Below are positions 34,463-43,302 of a DNA stretch of 64,000 nucleotides, piece after piece. The position numbers were made by a program, and so were the translations under genes. Each line of letters opens with the position of its first letter. Position 1 is the first letter of the stretch. The stretch is from Fibrobacteria bacterium (GTDB taxonomy: Bacteria > Fibrobacterota > Fibrobacteria > UBA5070): NCBI GenBank assembly GCA_020633825.1, contig JACKCV010000002.1, forward strand, positions 186,001 to 250,000. Direction: 5' to 3'. Under the pieces are notes generated by a model, which was not told the DNA's origin, did not search any database, and saw only the letters and a list, made by a program, of their open reading frames with translations.

Positions 34463-36184
34463 TCAATTGAACCGGTACCGGATGCCGCGGTTGCGGTGCC
34501 CATCCTTGCCGGGGAGATTGTTCGGGGGAAGGAACAGGAGGTTCCCCCAGGGGCAGGCGCTCTCGCAGTTTCCGCATTCGAGGCATCCCAGGGAGTCGAC
34601 CATCCGCCAACGATTGCCCGCCCCGCGTAGGCGGTTCCACTCCTCCCGCTCCGCCGGGGCGCGGTCGAGGACGGGAACACCCGAGGCGTCGGTGGCCACG
34701 GCCGGGCAGGGATCGGAGAGGCGGCACGCCTCGCTGGCGCACGAGAGGCATCTCGAAGGATCGAGGACGACGATTTCCGGTTGACCTTCCGGCTCGGCGT
34801 TCAAACCGATCCAATCGGACAGCGGGCGCGGCGCGATCCCCCGGGAATCGGTCCGGACCCGTCTCCCCAGGAGGGAGCCCACCTTCGAGGCCAGGGCGAA
34901 GGTGCGCGGTTCGGAAAGCAGCGAGTGCGCCCTTCGGAACATCCATCCGTCCAGTCGCCCCGCGATCCAGGATTCCTCCAGGTCCCGCCTCCAGGTCCCC
35001 GTGTCGAGGATCGATTCGCCGGCCTGGATTCCCTTTCCGACCAGGAGGGCTCCGAGCCGCCCCGATGCCATGGCCGTGTTCACCCCGTGCTTGCGCAGGA
35101 AGTCCACCAGGCCCAGCGCGTCGCCCAGGGGAAGGTATCCCGGATGGCTCCATGTCGGCATGTGCCGGAAGTGGAGCTCGGGCAGGCGGCAGGCCGACCA
35201 CTCCACGGGCTCGGCCCCGTCGAGGAGGTCCCTCAGGACGGGGTGGGAGATGCATTCGTTGAACACCTCGTGTGGAGACAGATTCTGGCTTGCGCCCCAG
35301 GAGGTGTCGTAGAGGACCGAGATGTGGATGGATTTCCGGCCAGGATACACCGCCACCATTCCCGGCAGGTGGGGGATGCGGGAGGAGAAGCCTCCGACGA
35401 ATTCGCGGACGCACCCTTCGCCGTCGTCCTTCAGGCCGAACCTGTCGAGGATGACCTGGGAAGGGAGGTTCGCGACCAGCTTGACTCCGAAGAAGAAATC
35501 CTTGGCGTCGTTGGTGAGCGGACGGACGGCCAGGTCGCGCGAGAAGAGGGCGCCAGCGCCGCTGCCATCGACCACCACGCGCGCGAACATGCGTTGACCC
35601 GACGTGGTCTGGACCCCCGCCACGCGTCCGGAAGTGTCCAGAAGCAGCTTGTCGACGGTGGTCCCGAACCGGATCCGGAACGCTCCTTCCGCCTTCCTGG
35701 ATTCGAGTCGGTTCCACATCCAGGGGTAGAGCGACGACTTGGGGGTCATCAATCCCGGGGTGCGGTTGCGCAACAGGATCGATGGATCCAGCCCCGGGAT
35801 GTGGAAGCGTTCCCCCCGAGGCCCCAGGACCTGCAATTGATCCTGGTGTCTGGGAATGGTGCGTTCCCGAGGGCAGTCGGAGAAGAAGTCGGGATCCTCG
35901 GGGAAGATCGTGGGATCGTCCGGCCAGAACGCCCCGCCGTACACGGAGCGGATCCCCGGCGATTCTCCGCATTCCAGGACCAGAACGGGTGGGCGTGCGG
36001 GATCCGACCGGAGCGAGCGGCTTTCCACCAAGGTCTTCACGAACCCGAAGGACGCAGGGCCGGCTCCGATGACCAGGACCCCATGCGGATCGCCGCCTCG
36101 CCATTCCTCCTCGGTGACCAGGGCGAAACGCCTGGAATCGATGTCCTTGGAAGTCAACGGTCGGAGAGCGGCGGTGGCCAGCAA
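34463..36184 (-). CDS. ETF:quinone oxidoreductase-like flavoprotein with C-terminal ferredoxin domain (FixC-FixX-like)
   Basis: The product has 573 residues. The N-terminal FAD Rossmann motif is VIGAGPASFGF. Residues to about 440 form a FixC/geranylgeranyl-reductase-type flavoprotein (GDALGLVDFLRKHGVNTAMASG). The C-terminal 110 residues are ferredoxin-like, with a standard [4Fe-4S] motif CLECGNCESACP and an earlier irregular Cys set (CLSCASEACRLSDPCP) that may hold a second cluster. It would take electrons from ETF to quinone at the inner membrane. The listed start is TTG 36184; a downstream start near the FAD motif is possible. First gene of the ETF operon. Confidence 0.82.
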   Translation of the reverse strand: MLATAALRPLTSKDIDSRRFALVTEEEWRGGDPHGVLVIGAGPASFGFVKTLVESRSLRSDPARPPVLVLECGESPGIRSVYGGAFWPDDPTIFPEDPDFFSDCPRERTIPRHQDQLQVLGPRGERFHIPGLDPSILLRNRTPGLMTPKSSLYPWMWNRLESRKAEGAFRIRFGTTVDKLLLDTSGRVAGVQTTSGQRMFARVVVDGSGAGALFSRDLAVRPLTNDAKDFFFGVKLVANLPSQVILDRFGLKDDGEGCVREFVGGFSSRIPHLPGMVAVYPGRKSIHISVLYDTSWGASQNLSPHEVFNECISHPVLRDLLDGAEPVEWSACRLPELHFRHMPTWSHPGYLPLGDALGLVDFLRKHGVNTAMASGRLGALLVGKGIQAGESILDTGTWRRDLEESWIAGRLDGWMFRRAHSLLSEPRTFALASKVGSLLGRRVRTDSRGIAPRPLSDWIGLNAEPEGQPEIVVLDPSRCLSCASEACRLSDPCPAVATDASGVPVLDRAPAEREEWNRLRGAGNRWRMVDSLGCLECGNCESACPWGNLLFLPPNNLPGKDGHRNRGIRYRFN

Positions 36185-36552
36185 GGATTGGAAGGTGCTG
36201 AGCCTGGGCTTCGGGGCGTGGGGAAGGCCTGGAGGATCAACCTGGGAAATGACGAACTCCTGGAGGCGCGGTGGGATGGGTTCTTGTTTCGAGGGAGAGG
36301 GACGAATTTCCGGATCATGGATTTTCGAGTCCGGTAAAGGGTATCACCTTCTCCGCATCTGGTCCACGATGGACCCGCGAAAATTTTCCATGGGGGGGGC
36401 TGGATTCCGATTCGAGGGAAGAGGCAGGGAGAGGGATTGAGAGAAAATCGCATCGAAAGCCCTTGCCGGAATGCGTCGAAAAGGTGATCTTTTAATCCAG
36501 AAGGATAGAGTGTGAGAATCGATCTCTATTGACTCGTCCGGCGGAGGAATCC
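36185..36552. promoter_or_regulatory. 368-bp divergent region between the ETF operon and feoA
   Basis: The region holds no convincing gene and is more AT-rich than its flanks, especially from 36340 on. Two short inverted repeats precede feoA: AAAAG-GTGAT-CTTTT (36479-36493) and GAGA-ATCGA-TCTC (36514-36526). They are candidate operators, possibly for an iron-responsive regulator. They do not match the classical Fur box well. Confidence 0.35.
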
Positions 36553-36804
36553 ATGCTCGATCACGGTCTTCACCATCTGTCCACGGCATCGAACCTGTCG
36601 CGTCTGGGCAAGGGGGATCGTGCCGTGGTTCGTTCCGTGGGAGGTCATCCCGACCTTCGAAGCCGCCTTCAGGAAATGGGATTCACGCCCGGTTGCTCCG
36701 TTCGACTGGTGGCCCGGGCGGCCTTTGGCGGTCCTCTGGCCTTCCAGGTGCGGGGAACCCTGGTCGCCCTTCGGCGGGCCGACGCCGCCTGCATCGAAGT
36801 CTGA
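36553..36804 (+). CDS. feoA: FeoA family ferrous iron transport protein
   Basis: The product has 83 residues from ATG 36553, with GGAGG 6 nt upstream. It forms an SH3-like FeoA domain: LSRLGKGDRAVVRSV, RLQEMGFTPGCSVRLVARA, GPLAFQVRGTLVALRRADA. FeoA normally assists the FeoB GTPase permease. No feoB follows; the next gene is an Fe-S carrier 84 bp downstream. It may therefore act with a feoB elsewhere or be a stand-alone regulator. Confidence 0.9.
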   Translation: MLDHGLHHLSTASNLSRLGKGDRAVVRSVGGHPDLRSRLQEMGFTPGCSVRLVARAAFGGPLAFQVRGTLVALRRADAACIEV

Positions 36805-36888
36805 TTCCTTCCTCGAAAAACCCGATTCCTGGAGCGATTTCGGCCGGGCTCTTGTCGCGGGATCGATAAAGAACCATTTTGGTACGGT

Positions 36889-37476
36889 ATGAAGGTTCAA
36901 CGCACCGATCCGACGCCAAATCCAGACGCACTCAAGTTCGTTCTCGACGGCCAGCTGGTGACAGCGGGGTCGCGATCCTTCCGGGATCGTCTCCTGTGCG
37001 AAGACCCGGTCGCGAAATCCCTGTTCGAAATCGAGGAGGTCGTCTCCATCTTCTTCGTGTCCAACGTGGCCACCGTCACCAAGGATCCGTTCGCGGATTG
37101 GTCGATGGTCGCACCCCGGATCGTCCAAGCCCTCGAGGCCCACGAAGCTCCTGTGGGAGCGGCACCGGCCCGAGTCTCCGCCCCGAGTTCCCCCGTTTTG
37201 CAGGAAGGGGATTTCCAGACCGACACCGGGTTCTTCGAGAGGTCCTACGAGGAGAAGATGGCCTTCGTGAATTCCATCTTCGACGAGGCGGTGCGCCCGG
37301 GGCTCGCCTCCGATGGCGGGGGATTGCTCCTGGTGGAGATCGTGGAGAAGACGGTGCGCATCGAATACCAGGGGGCTTGCGGATCCTGTCCCAGCTCCAC
37401 CAGCGGGACCTTGTTCTTCATCGAGAACATCCTGAGATCGCGAGTGCATCCGGAGCTCATCGTCGAGCTGATCTGA
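36889..37476 (+). CDS. Nfu-type iron-sulfur cluster carrier
   Basis: The product has 195 residues. The N-terminal Nfu_N domain (1-85) begins VQRTDPTPNPDALKF with SLFEIEEVVSIFF. A linker is followed by the NifU C-terminal domain (about 122-195), with RPGLASDGGGLLLVEI and the cluster-binding CxxC at Cys164/Cys167 (GACGSCPSS). It carries or delivers [4Fe-4S] clusters in the cytoplasm. The order Nfu_N plus NifU_C is the form known from alphaproteobacteria and mitochondria. Its neighbours, FeoA and an Fe-S flavoprotein, fit an iron theme. Confidence 0.92.
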   Translation: MKVQRTDPTPNPDALKFVLDGQLVTAGSRSFRDRLLCEDPVAKSLFEIEEVVSIFFVSNVATVTKDPFADWSMVAPRIVQALEAHEAPVGAAPARVSAPSSPVLQEGDFQTDTGFFERSYEEKMAFVNSIFDEAVRPGLASDGGGLLLVEIVEKTVRIEYQGACGSCPSSTSGTLFFIENILRSRVHPELIVELI

Positions 37477-37508
37477 GACGGGTTTTCCTTCCCGGAAAGG
37501 ATCTTCGT

Positions 37509-37544
37509 CACGCCTCCCCTTCGTCGGGAGGCGTGTTTTTTTTT
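37509..37544 (+). terminator. Rho-independent terminator of the nfu gene
   Basis: A perfect 10-bp stem (CACGCCTCCC and GGGAGGCGTG, 7-nt loop) is followed by nine T. It lies 32 nt after the nfu stop. Confidence 0.95.
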
Positions 37545-37709
37545 GCTACACCCAGGAAACGAGCAAGGTTTTTCAGTTCTATCAATGGGAGAATTGTCGT
37601 TTGCTTCCAGGATAAACCTTCAAGAATTATGCTGTTCAGTCGGAAACTTCTCTCCTGCGTTCGCTTGACTCCCCTAGAAACCGATGAGAAAATGGTGAAG
37701 ACGCTCCAG

Positions 37710-37723
37710 GTGACCAAGGTCAC
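37710..37723. promoter_or_regulatory. CRP-like palindrome upstream of the beta-helix gene
   Basis: GTGACCAAGGTCAC is a perfect 14-bp palindrome matching the CRP/FNR-family core GTGA-N6-TCAC. A TTTAAT box at 37762-37767 could be the -10 element. The site would then centre about 57 bp upstream of the start, where a class I activator works. The rest of 37545-37792 is AT-rich and non-coding. Confidence 0.55.
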
Positions 37724-37792
37724 ATCCAGGGCGGAACCACACCGGAAAAATCGATTGCGCGTTTAATCTTCTGGAAAACGGAGACATCCCCC

Positions 37793-40240
37793 ATGACGAC
37801 CAGTCCCACTCGCCTTGCACTCCTTCCGGTTCTATTTGCGGCATCCCTGGCTGTGTCCCGGGATATTTATTTCGACGCGAGATTCTTCAGCGCGGATGCC
37901 GACGGAACCATCGACAAGCCTTGGCAAACCCTGGATCATTGCTTTCGGGATGCCCTTCCGGGGGATGTCTGCCTCCTGAAGCCGGGGAAATACAACTTGG
38001 CCACTCCCTCGGGAGGAAGCCTCGGTAGGGTGGAGCACAGTGGGACGGTTCAAAGTCCCATCGTTGTGAAGTCCATTGTCCCCAACTCCGTGGTCATCGG
38101 GGCTTGGCACTCCCTGAGCTGGGTTCAGTCCACCCGGCCCGGAATCTGGGAGGGTAGCATGGCACCCTTATCCGCCTCCCTCGAAGCTCTGCAAGGCGTC
38201 TGGAGCGGGATTCAGAACATGGATGGCGTCCAGTTGTGGGATACCCTGCACACCAACCGGTTTCGCCAGGCGACTTGGCCCTACGCCGAACTGGGGCCGT
38301 TCCCCCAAACCGCCAACCTGCAGGCGGGGAGCACTCCTGGGGCTTACGAATTGTACAACCTTCCCTCCGGGAGTCTGGCGGGGGCCAAGGCCCACCTGTT
38401 CCGCAACAACGAACAAGGCGCCCTGGTCCGTACGGTTTCCTCCAGGAGCAGCGGGAACACCCTGACCATGGAGAATTCCGGATACGCCGATGAAGTCTTC
38501 ACCGGGACCCGGGTCTGGTTGTCGGGGCATCCGAACCTTTTGCGGGCCGAAGACCAAGGCCGGTGGACACGCGATCCGGCAACGGGTAAAATCCTGCTTG
38601 CCTCGCAGAAGTCCCCCTACCTGATGGATCTCGCCCTGCAAGTCTCGAGCATCGGCCCCAATTTGTCCGGGCGTTCCTGGTGGACCTTCGAAGGCATCAT
38701 CTTCCAGGGCATCACTCCCATCACGGATGCCGCCTCCATGGGACTTCATCTGCGGTCGGTACGGTTCGTCGGCACAGGTCTGCACGATGGCGTCCGCGCC
38801 TATTCCGCCGGGACTCCACTCCGAATCGGGTTGGTCCTGGAGGGGTCCTCCCACCTCGTCGAACGCTCTCTGTTCACGGAATGTGCGACCACCTGCGTGG
38901 AAGTGATCGGGTCGGACATCGAGATCTACAACAACGTCTTCCTCTACTCCCAATTCCGAGGCACGGCCTATGCCGGAGCGGTCCATGTCCTGGGGGCGGA
39001 CAATTCCATCCGGAACAATTATCTCGCCGAGATGGGTGGCACCGGCGTGATGGTCGGCAACGGACCGCGGACGAGGGTTTCGCGCAATCGCATCCAAGGT
39101 TGGGGAAGGCTCTCCGCGAGCCTCGCCGGCGGAATCAGCGCTTTCGGACCTTCTTCGTATTCCATCGAAATCGATTCCAACTTCATCTTCGAAGAAAGGC
39201 GCCTGACTCCGGAGCTCACCGACCCGTGGCCCAGCGGAGCGATCAACCTGATCAACAGCCGCAACAAGGCGCTGATCCACCACAACGTCATCGATCGGGC
39301 CAAGGTGGGAATCCGATTCGGGGGAGTGTTCGGCTCGCCCGGCGATGGATCCAACGACAATCTGGTCTATTCCAACACGATCGGGGATGGCGTCCAGTAT
39401 TCGTGGCTTCGTGCGACATCCAACTCCTATCCCTTTGGCGGATCCTTCCTCCGGAACAACATTTTCCGAACCGTTGCCGGAAACCTGTACGGGTACCATG
39501 GCAGGGACATCCAACCCACCGATCCCACGACGTCTTTCGCCGGAGGGACGGCCGACCACAATCTGTCCCACCAGATCCATCCCGTGTGGGCCGACCCCAC
39601 CCATGACCAGGACAACTACGAGATCGCGGCCACCTCCCCCGCCGTGGATGCCGGGATCGTGTACAACCTACCCCGCGGACAAGTGGAGTTCCGCGGTGCG
39701 GCTCCCGACCTGGGAGCCATCGAGCAAGGAACGAGATTTGGAACCGGCTTGGTGGATCCTGATCCTCCGGTGGTCGGTGGTCCCTTGTCCATGGACAACC
39801 TCGCCGACTGGCATACCTTTGCTGGAGGCGTGACTGTGTCCAGCACGCAGAACAAGACCGAGGGTGCCGCAGCCATCTCTCTTTCCTCGACGGGCTACTA
39901 TCTCGTCAGTTCCAGGCCGATGGACCACACGGAGATCGAAGCTCTGGGGGCCATCTCCATCGACATCTTCGTGCCCGTGGAGCAAGCCAATCCCTTTTGG
40001 GTCGGGGGCCTCCACTTCCTGCTTTATTGTCCTTCCCGGAACGTCTTTTCCGGGCACGTCGGATATATTGAGCTCACCAACGCGCCGCGTGGCGTCTGGC
40101 AGCGCTACTGGCTCCCCATCCCCGAGTACATTTCCTCGAGTCTGGTGCCTCCCTTCTACGACTTCAGCCTGACGATTGGTGTCAACGGGAGCCCGGGTTC
40201 GGGGGCTTACGTTGTGGACAACATTCGCTTCGAGCGATAA
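37793..40240 (+). CDS. Secreted right-handed beta-helix protein with C-terminal jelly-roll-like domain
   Basis: The product has 815 residues. The signal peptide is LALLPVLFAASLAVS. The body opens with the DUF1565-like pattern of polysaccharide lyases (DGTIDKPWQTLDHCF, GDVCLLKPGKY). Parallel beta-helix rungs then run to about residue 610 (IEIYNNVFLYSQF, NSIRNNYLAEMGGTGV, ALIHHNVIDRAKVGI). After ...SPAVDAG and LGAIEQG, a last 150-residue domain (MDNLADWHTFAGG ... GAYVVDNIRFER) looks like a carbohydrate-binding jelly roll. It is probably exported to act on or bind polysaccharide. GGAG lies about 10 nt before the ATG. Confidence 0.8.
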   Translation: MTTSPTRLALLPVLFAASLAVSRDIYFDARFFSADADGTIDKPWQTLDHCFRDALPGDVCLLKPGKYNLATPSGGSLGRVEHSGTVQSPIVVKSIVPNSVVIGAWHSLSWVQSTRPGIWEGSMAPLSASLEALQGVWSGIQNMDGVQLWDTLHTNRFRQATWPYAELGPFPQTANLQAGSTPGAYELYNLPSGSLAGAKAHLFRNNEQGALVRTVSSRSSGNTLTMENSGYADEVFTGTRVWLSGHPNLLRAEDQGRWTRDPATGKILLASQKSPYLMDLALQVSSIGPNLSGRSWWTFEGIIFQGITPITDAASMGLHLRSVRFVGTGLHDGVRAYSAGTPLRIGLVLEGSSHLVERSLFTECATTCVEVIGSDIEIYNNVFLYSQFRGTAYAGAVHVLGADNSIRNNYLAEMGGTGVMVGNGPRTRVSRNRIQGWGRLSASLAGGISAFGPSSYSIEIDSNFIFEERRLTPELTDPWPSGAINLINSRNKALIHHNVIDRAKVGIRFGGVFGSPGDGSNDNLVYSNTIGDGVQYSWLRATSNSYPFGGSFLRNNIFRTVAGNLYGYHGRDIQPTDPTTSFAGGTADHNLSHQIHPVWADPTHDQDNYEIAATSPAVDAGIVYNLPRGQVEFRGAAPDLGAIEQGTRFGTGLVDPDPPVVGGPLSMDNLADWHTFAGGVTVSSTQNKTEGAAAISLSSTGYYLVSSRPMDHTEIEALGAISIDIFVPVEQANPFWVGGLHFLLYCPSRNVFSGHVGYIELTNAPRGVWQRYWLPIPEYISSSLVPPFYDFSLTIGVNGSPGSGAYVVDNIRFER

Positions 40241-40356
40241 GATCAGGGGGCAATTCTCCACCGGGGCGAGGTCGAATGGTTCGATCTCGTCTGGTGGAAC
40301 GCCAACGCCCCTGAGGTGGAGTCCGACTTCGGGGGCAGCTCCACTGGAATGAACAC

Positions 40357-41439
40357 ATGAAGAAATCGCTCTTCACCGTCCTGGCGGTCACGGCCGTTCC
40401 ACTTTTCGCCGACATCAACTCCGATCTCCAACAACTGGGGGGCAGTGCCGCCCAAGGTTATTTGGGCCCTCTCGTCTCCACCTTGGGTTCGGACCTCAAC
40501 ACGGGCTGGTTCCGGGAAGCCCCCAAGCCGGAATTGTGGGGGATCAACATCAGCGGGCGCCTGGTTCTCACGGGCACCCTCTTTTCCGACGATGCAAAGG
40601 TGTTCTCCACCACCTCACAGACCCAGATCGATGAATTGACCGCGCGTCTTCTCGCCGAAAAGATCGTTGCCCAGCAGGGGGCGGCGATCCCTGCTGCGGG
40701 GAAGGATGCGGCTGTGGACGCGATCATCTCCCAGCTGAAGGGACAATCGGTGACCATGGAGATCGCCGGCCCGACGGTGATCGGTTCGGACAAGGAAACC
40801 ATCAAGTACCGGATGAAGTCGCCTCTTTCGGTGACGGTCGGCTCCGGTCCTGCGGCCACCACCGTCGCCATCGACGACCAGGAGGTGGATCTCGGCGTCT
40901 CGGGATCGGATATGGCCGGTGTTCTTCCTGGTGTGGCGGTGCCCTTTCCGTAAATCACCCTTGGGACCTTGGCAGGAACCGACATGGCTCTTCGTTGGGC
41001 GCCTTCCATCGGAGACTTCTCGTTCTTCGGGATCGGCTTCAACCACAATCCGGGGTTCTGGCTCGATCAAGCCGAACTTCCACTGGGGATCAACACCAGC
41101 ATTTCCTTCGCCTATTCCAGTCTCGAGTTCGGGGATTTCCTGGAATTCTCCGCCTGGAACACTTCAGTGATGGCTTCCCGTCGCTTCGGGTGGCGCTTCC
41201 TGCACGCCACCCCGTACGCCTCCCTCGGATATGAGCAGTCCAAACTGACGGTCTCGTACACCACCAGCTTCAAGGGGACCAATGACGAGCCCCTGAAAGT
41301 TGGATTCGAGGACGAGGGGGAAAATGCCCTGCGGTTCACCTCGGGCCTGAACCTCCGGCTGGGGGTGCTCGACATTTCGGCCGACTACACTCTGGCCAAA
41401 TACGATGCCATGAGTTTGGTGTTCGGTCTGGGATTCTAA
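40357..41439 (+). pseudogene. DUF6588-family exported protein broken by one in-frame TAA
   Basis: The first frame (40357-40953) has a signal peptide (KKSLFTVLAVTAVPLFA) and the family start (YLGPLVSTLGSDLNTGWF, LFSDDAKVFST), then stops at TAA 40951-40953 after GVAVPFP. The same frame continues without any other lesion through ITLGTLAGTDMALRWAPS, Gly/aromatic barrel strands and the final SLVFGLGF at 41439. Family members read PxPQ at this point, so the stop most simply comes from CAA to TAA. About 360 codons in all. It could be a recent nonsense mutation, a sequencing error or a suppressed stop. It follows the beta-helix gene by 116 bp. Confidence 0.8.
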
Positions 41440-41591
41440 GCGACTTTTTCCCTCGCACAGTGGACCAGGCCCCTCTTTGTCGGTCTCTCGCGGCTAGAGG
41501 CAGAGGAGGGCTTCGGGAATGGCATCTCCCCAGGTCCTTCCCCGGGCCTGGAGCGGAAGGGTGGGGAGTGGCGCCACCGTTCCAGGATGCA

Positions 41592-41608
41592 CCCCACCCT
41601 AGGTGGGG
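41592..41608 (-). terminator. Hairpin with the batD stop codon in its loop
   Basis: CCCCACC-CTA-GGTGGGG is a perfect 7-bp stem whose 3-nt loop is exactly the batD stop (TAG on the minus strand). No T-run follows. It ends the bat operon and may act as a 3' stabiliser. Confidence 0.4.
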
Positions 41609-43302
41609 ACGTCTTGGAGCAGTCTTCGGAAGAACGAGGAAACCCGCGACTCCAGATCTTCCGGGATCAGGGATGCGTAGGCGGCGGCTTCCAGATCGAG
41701 GACCAAGGCGGCCAGAGCGTCGGCTTCCTCCGTCGACCAACCGGAATGGAGCAGGTGGGCGGACATTTCCTGGGCCGTCCATCCCGCGGCGTCCTCTCCG
41801 TGGACGAGAACCAGAGCCTCGTGGAGTGCACGGAGGATGGCCGAATGATTCGCCGGAACCGCTCGAAGCAAGCCTTCGGCACTGGAGCGAGTCCGCAGAA
41901 GTCCTCGCCGAATCCGGCCTCTCCGGGAGAGCCTCGCCGAGATGGACTTGGATGCCGCCCAGGCCAGCAGTCCGAAGGCCAATGCCGACCAAATGGCCAC
42001 GGAAATCTTTCCCACCAGGATCCAGACGGCATCGGAGGGAGAGGGTTGCACCGAGGTTGGGGAGGTCCCGGTATCCGCCTTGCCCACGAGAGCCTTGCCC
42101 GGGGCGACCTGGATGGTGCCCAAGGGGATTTCTCGCACGGCGAAGGTGTCGGATTGAGGATCGAACCAGGAGAAGCGCACCGTGTCCATGGCGATCGTAC
42201 CTGGTTTCCTGGGGACCAGGACGATCCGGCGCTCCAGGGCGGTCAGGAGCTCGCCGTTTCTCCAGCGCGAGGACCAAGTATCCTGGGGGGGATACGCCTC
42301 GATCCCGTCGGGAGCTGTCCACGTCGGCACTCCGGAGGCTTGGGGTTGGCCGTTGCCGGAAAGATGGAGGACGAGGGTCATGCTGCGACCCACCTCGGGG
42401 GATGCGGCCTGCAATTGGGCGGTGAGCTCGAATTTCCCCACTCCACCTTGGAAGGAGGCCGGGCGGCCGGCTTCGGGAACCGGGAGGATCTCCAGGCGGA
42501 CCGGTTCCGTGCGGGTGGTGCCTTCCCGGATGCGAGGGGGACGGAGCATGGCGCTGAACGGATCCTCGCCACGTCGCATGGCTTCGAAGGGGTCGACGCT
42601 TCCCCCTTCCACGGTGCGCCATTTCAATTCGGTCGAGGGAAGGGTTTGCTTTCCTTCGACGAGGGGAAAGAGGGTTCCCTTGCGATCGAGCCGGACCGCA
42701 TTCTTCCCTTGGGCGTCCTGGACGACTTTCGAATCCTCCTGGGAATCGGGAGCCGCCGAGACGAACCCCTTGCCCAGGATGGTTCGGATGTCGGGAAACG
42801 CGGTGATCTCGATGGGCAGGTTCGATTCCAGGCGCCAGGTGAAGGGAACCTGCTGACCGACGCGGACCTTCTTCCGGTTCACCAAGGTGGTGATCCGAAC
42901 GTCGTTGGAGGCGGGTCCCACCACGATCTGTCCCGTCCCCAGGTTCTTGCCCTGGAGACTCACCGGGCCGATCGTGTAGCTGCCTGGTTTCGAGGTTTGG
43001 AATTCGTGGTGGAATCGGATCAGGGTCGTGTTGGATCGTTGGAACTTTCCGTTGATCCAGGTCACCTGGGATCTCGTCTGGTTGGAGCGGTTCTTTCCCA
43101 CCAGCTTCAATCCGTCCGGGACGGCCAGCTCCGGCCAGGGCAAGTCGGTTCCATCGCCCTCGACCTCCGCCGCGACGACGAGTTCGAAGTTGGTGCCCGC
43201 GGGCACCTGATCCGCCGAAACCGAGGCGGTCACGTTCAGGACCTTGGAGGCCCAGAGGGCTCCGGAGGCGAGAAGGACCAGAGCCTTACCAATCGGGTGC
43301 AT
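41599..43302 (-). CDS. batD: BatD-like protein (oxygen tolerance family)
   Basis: The product has 567 residues from ATG 43302. A signal peptide is followed by repeated Ig-like beta domains (SVSADQVPAGTNFELVV, FELTAQLQAASPEVGRSMTL), a membrane helix (VAIWSALAFGLLAW, about residue 440) and a cytoplasmic helical tail. This is the standard BatD layout. The start overlaps batC by 17 nt. In Bacteroides and Leptospira bat genes are linked to stress tolerance; the molecular role is unclear. It is the last gene of the operon. Confidence 0.88.
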   Translation of the reverse strand: MHPIGKALVLLASGALWASKVLNVTASVSADQVPAGTNFELVVAAEVEGDGTDLPWPELAVPDGLKLVGKNRSNQTRSQVTWINGKFQRSNTTLIRFHHEFQTSKPGSYTIGPVSLQGKNLGTGQIVVGPASNDVRITTLVNRKKVRVGQQVPFTWRLESNLPIEITAFPDIRTILGKGFVSAAPDSQEDSKVVQDAQGKNAVRLDRKGTLFPLVEGKQTLPSTELKWRTVEGGSVDPFEAMRRGEDPFSAMLRPPRIREGTTRTEPVRLEILPVPEAGRPASFQGGVGKFELTAQLQAASPEVGRSMTLVLHLSGNGQPQASGVPTWTAPDGIEAYPPQDTWSSRWRNGELLTALERRIVLVPRKPGTIAMDTVRFSWFDPQSDTFAVREIPLGTIQVAPGKALVGKADTGTSPTSVQPSPSDAVWILVGKISVAIWSALAFGLLAWAASKSISARLSRRGRIRRGLLRTRSSAEGLLRAVPANHSAILRALHEALVLVHGEDAAGWTAQEMSAHLLHSGWSTEEADALAALVLDLEAAAYASLIPEDLESRVSSFFRRLLQDVPT

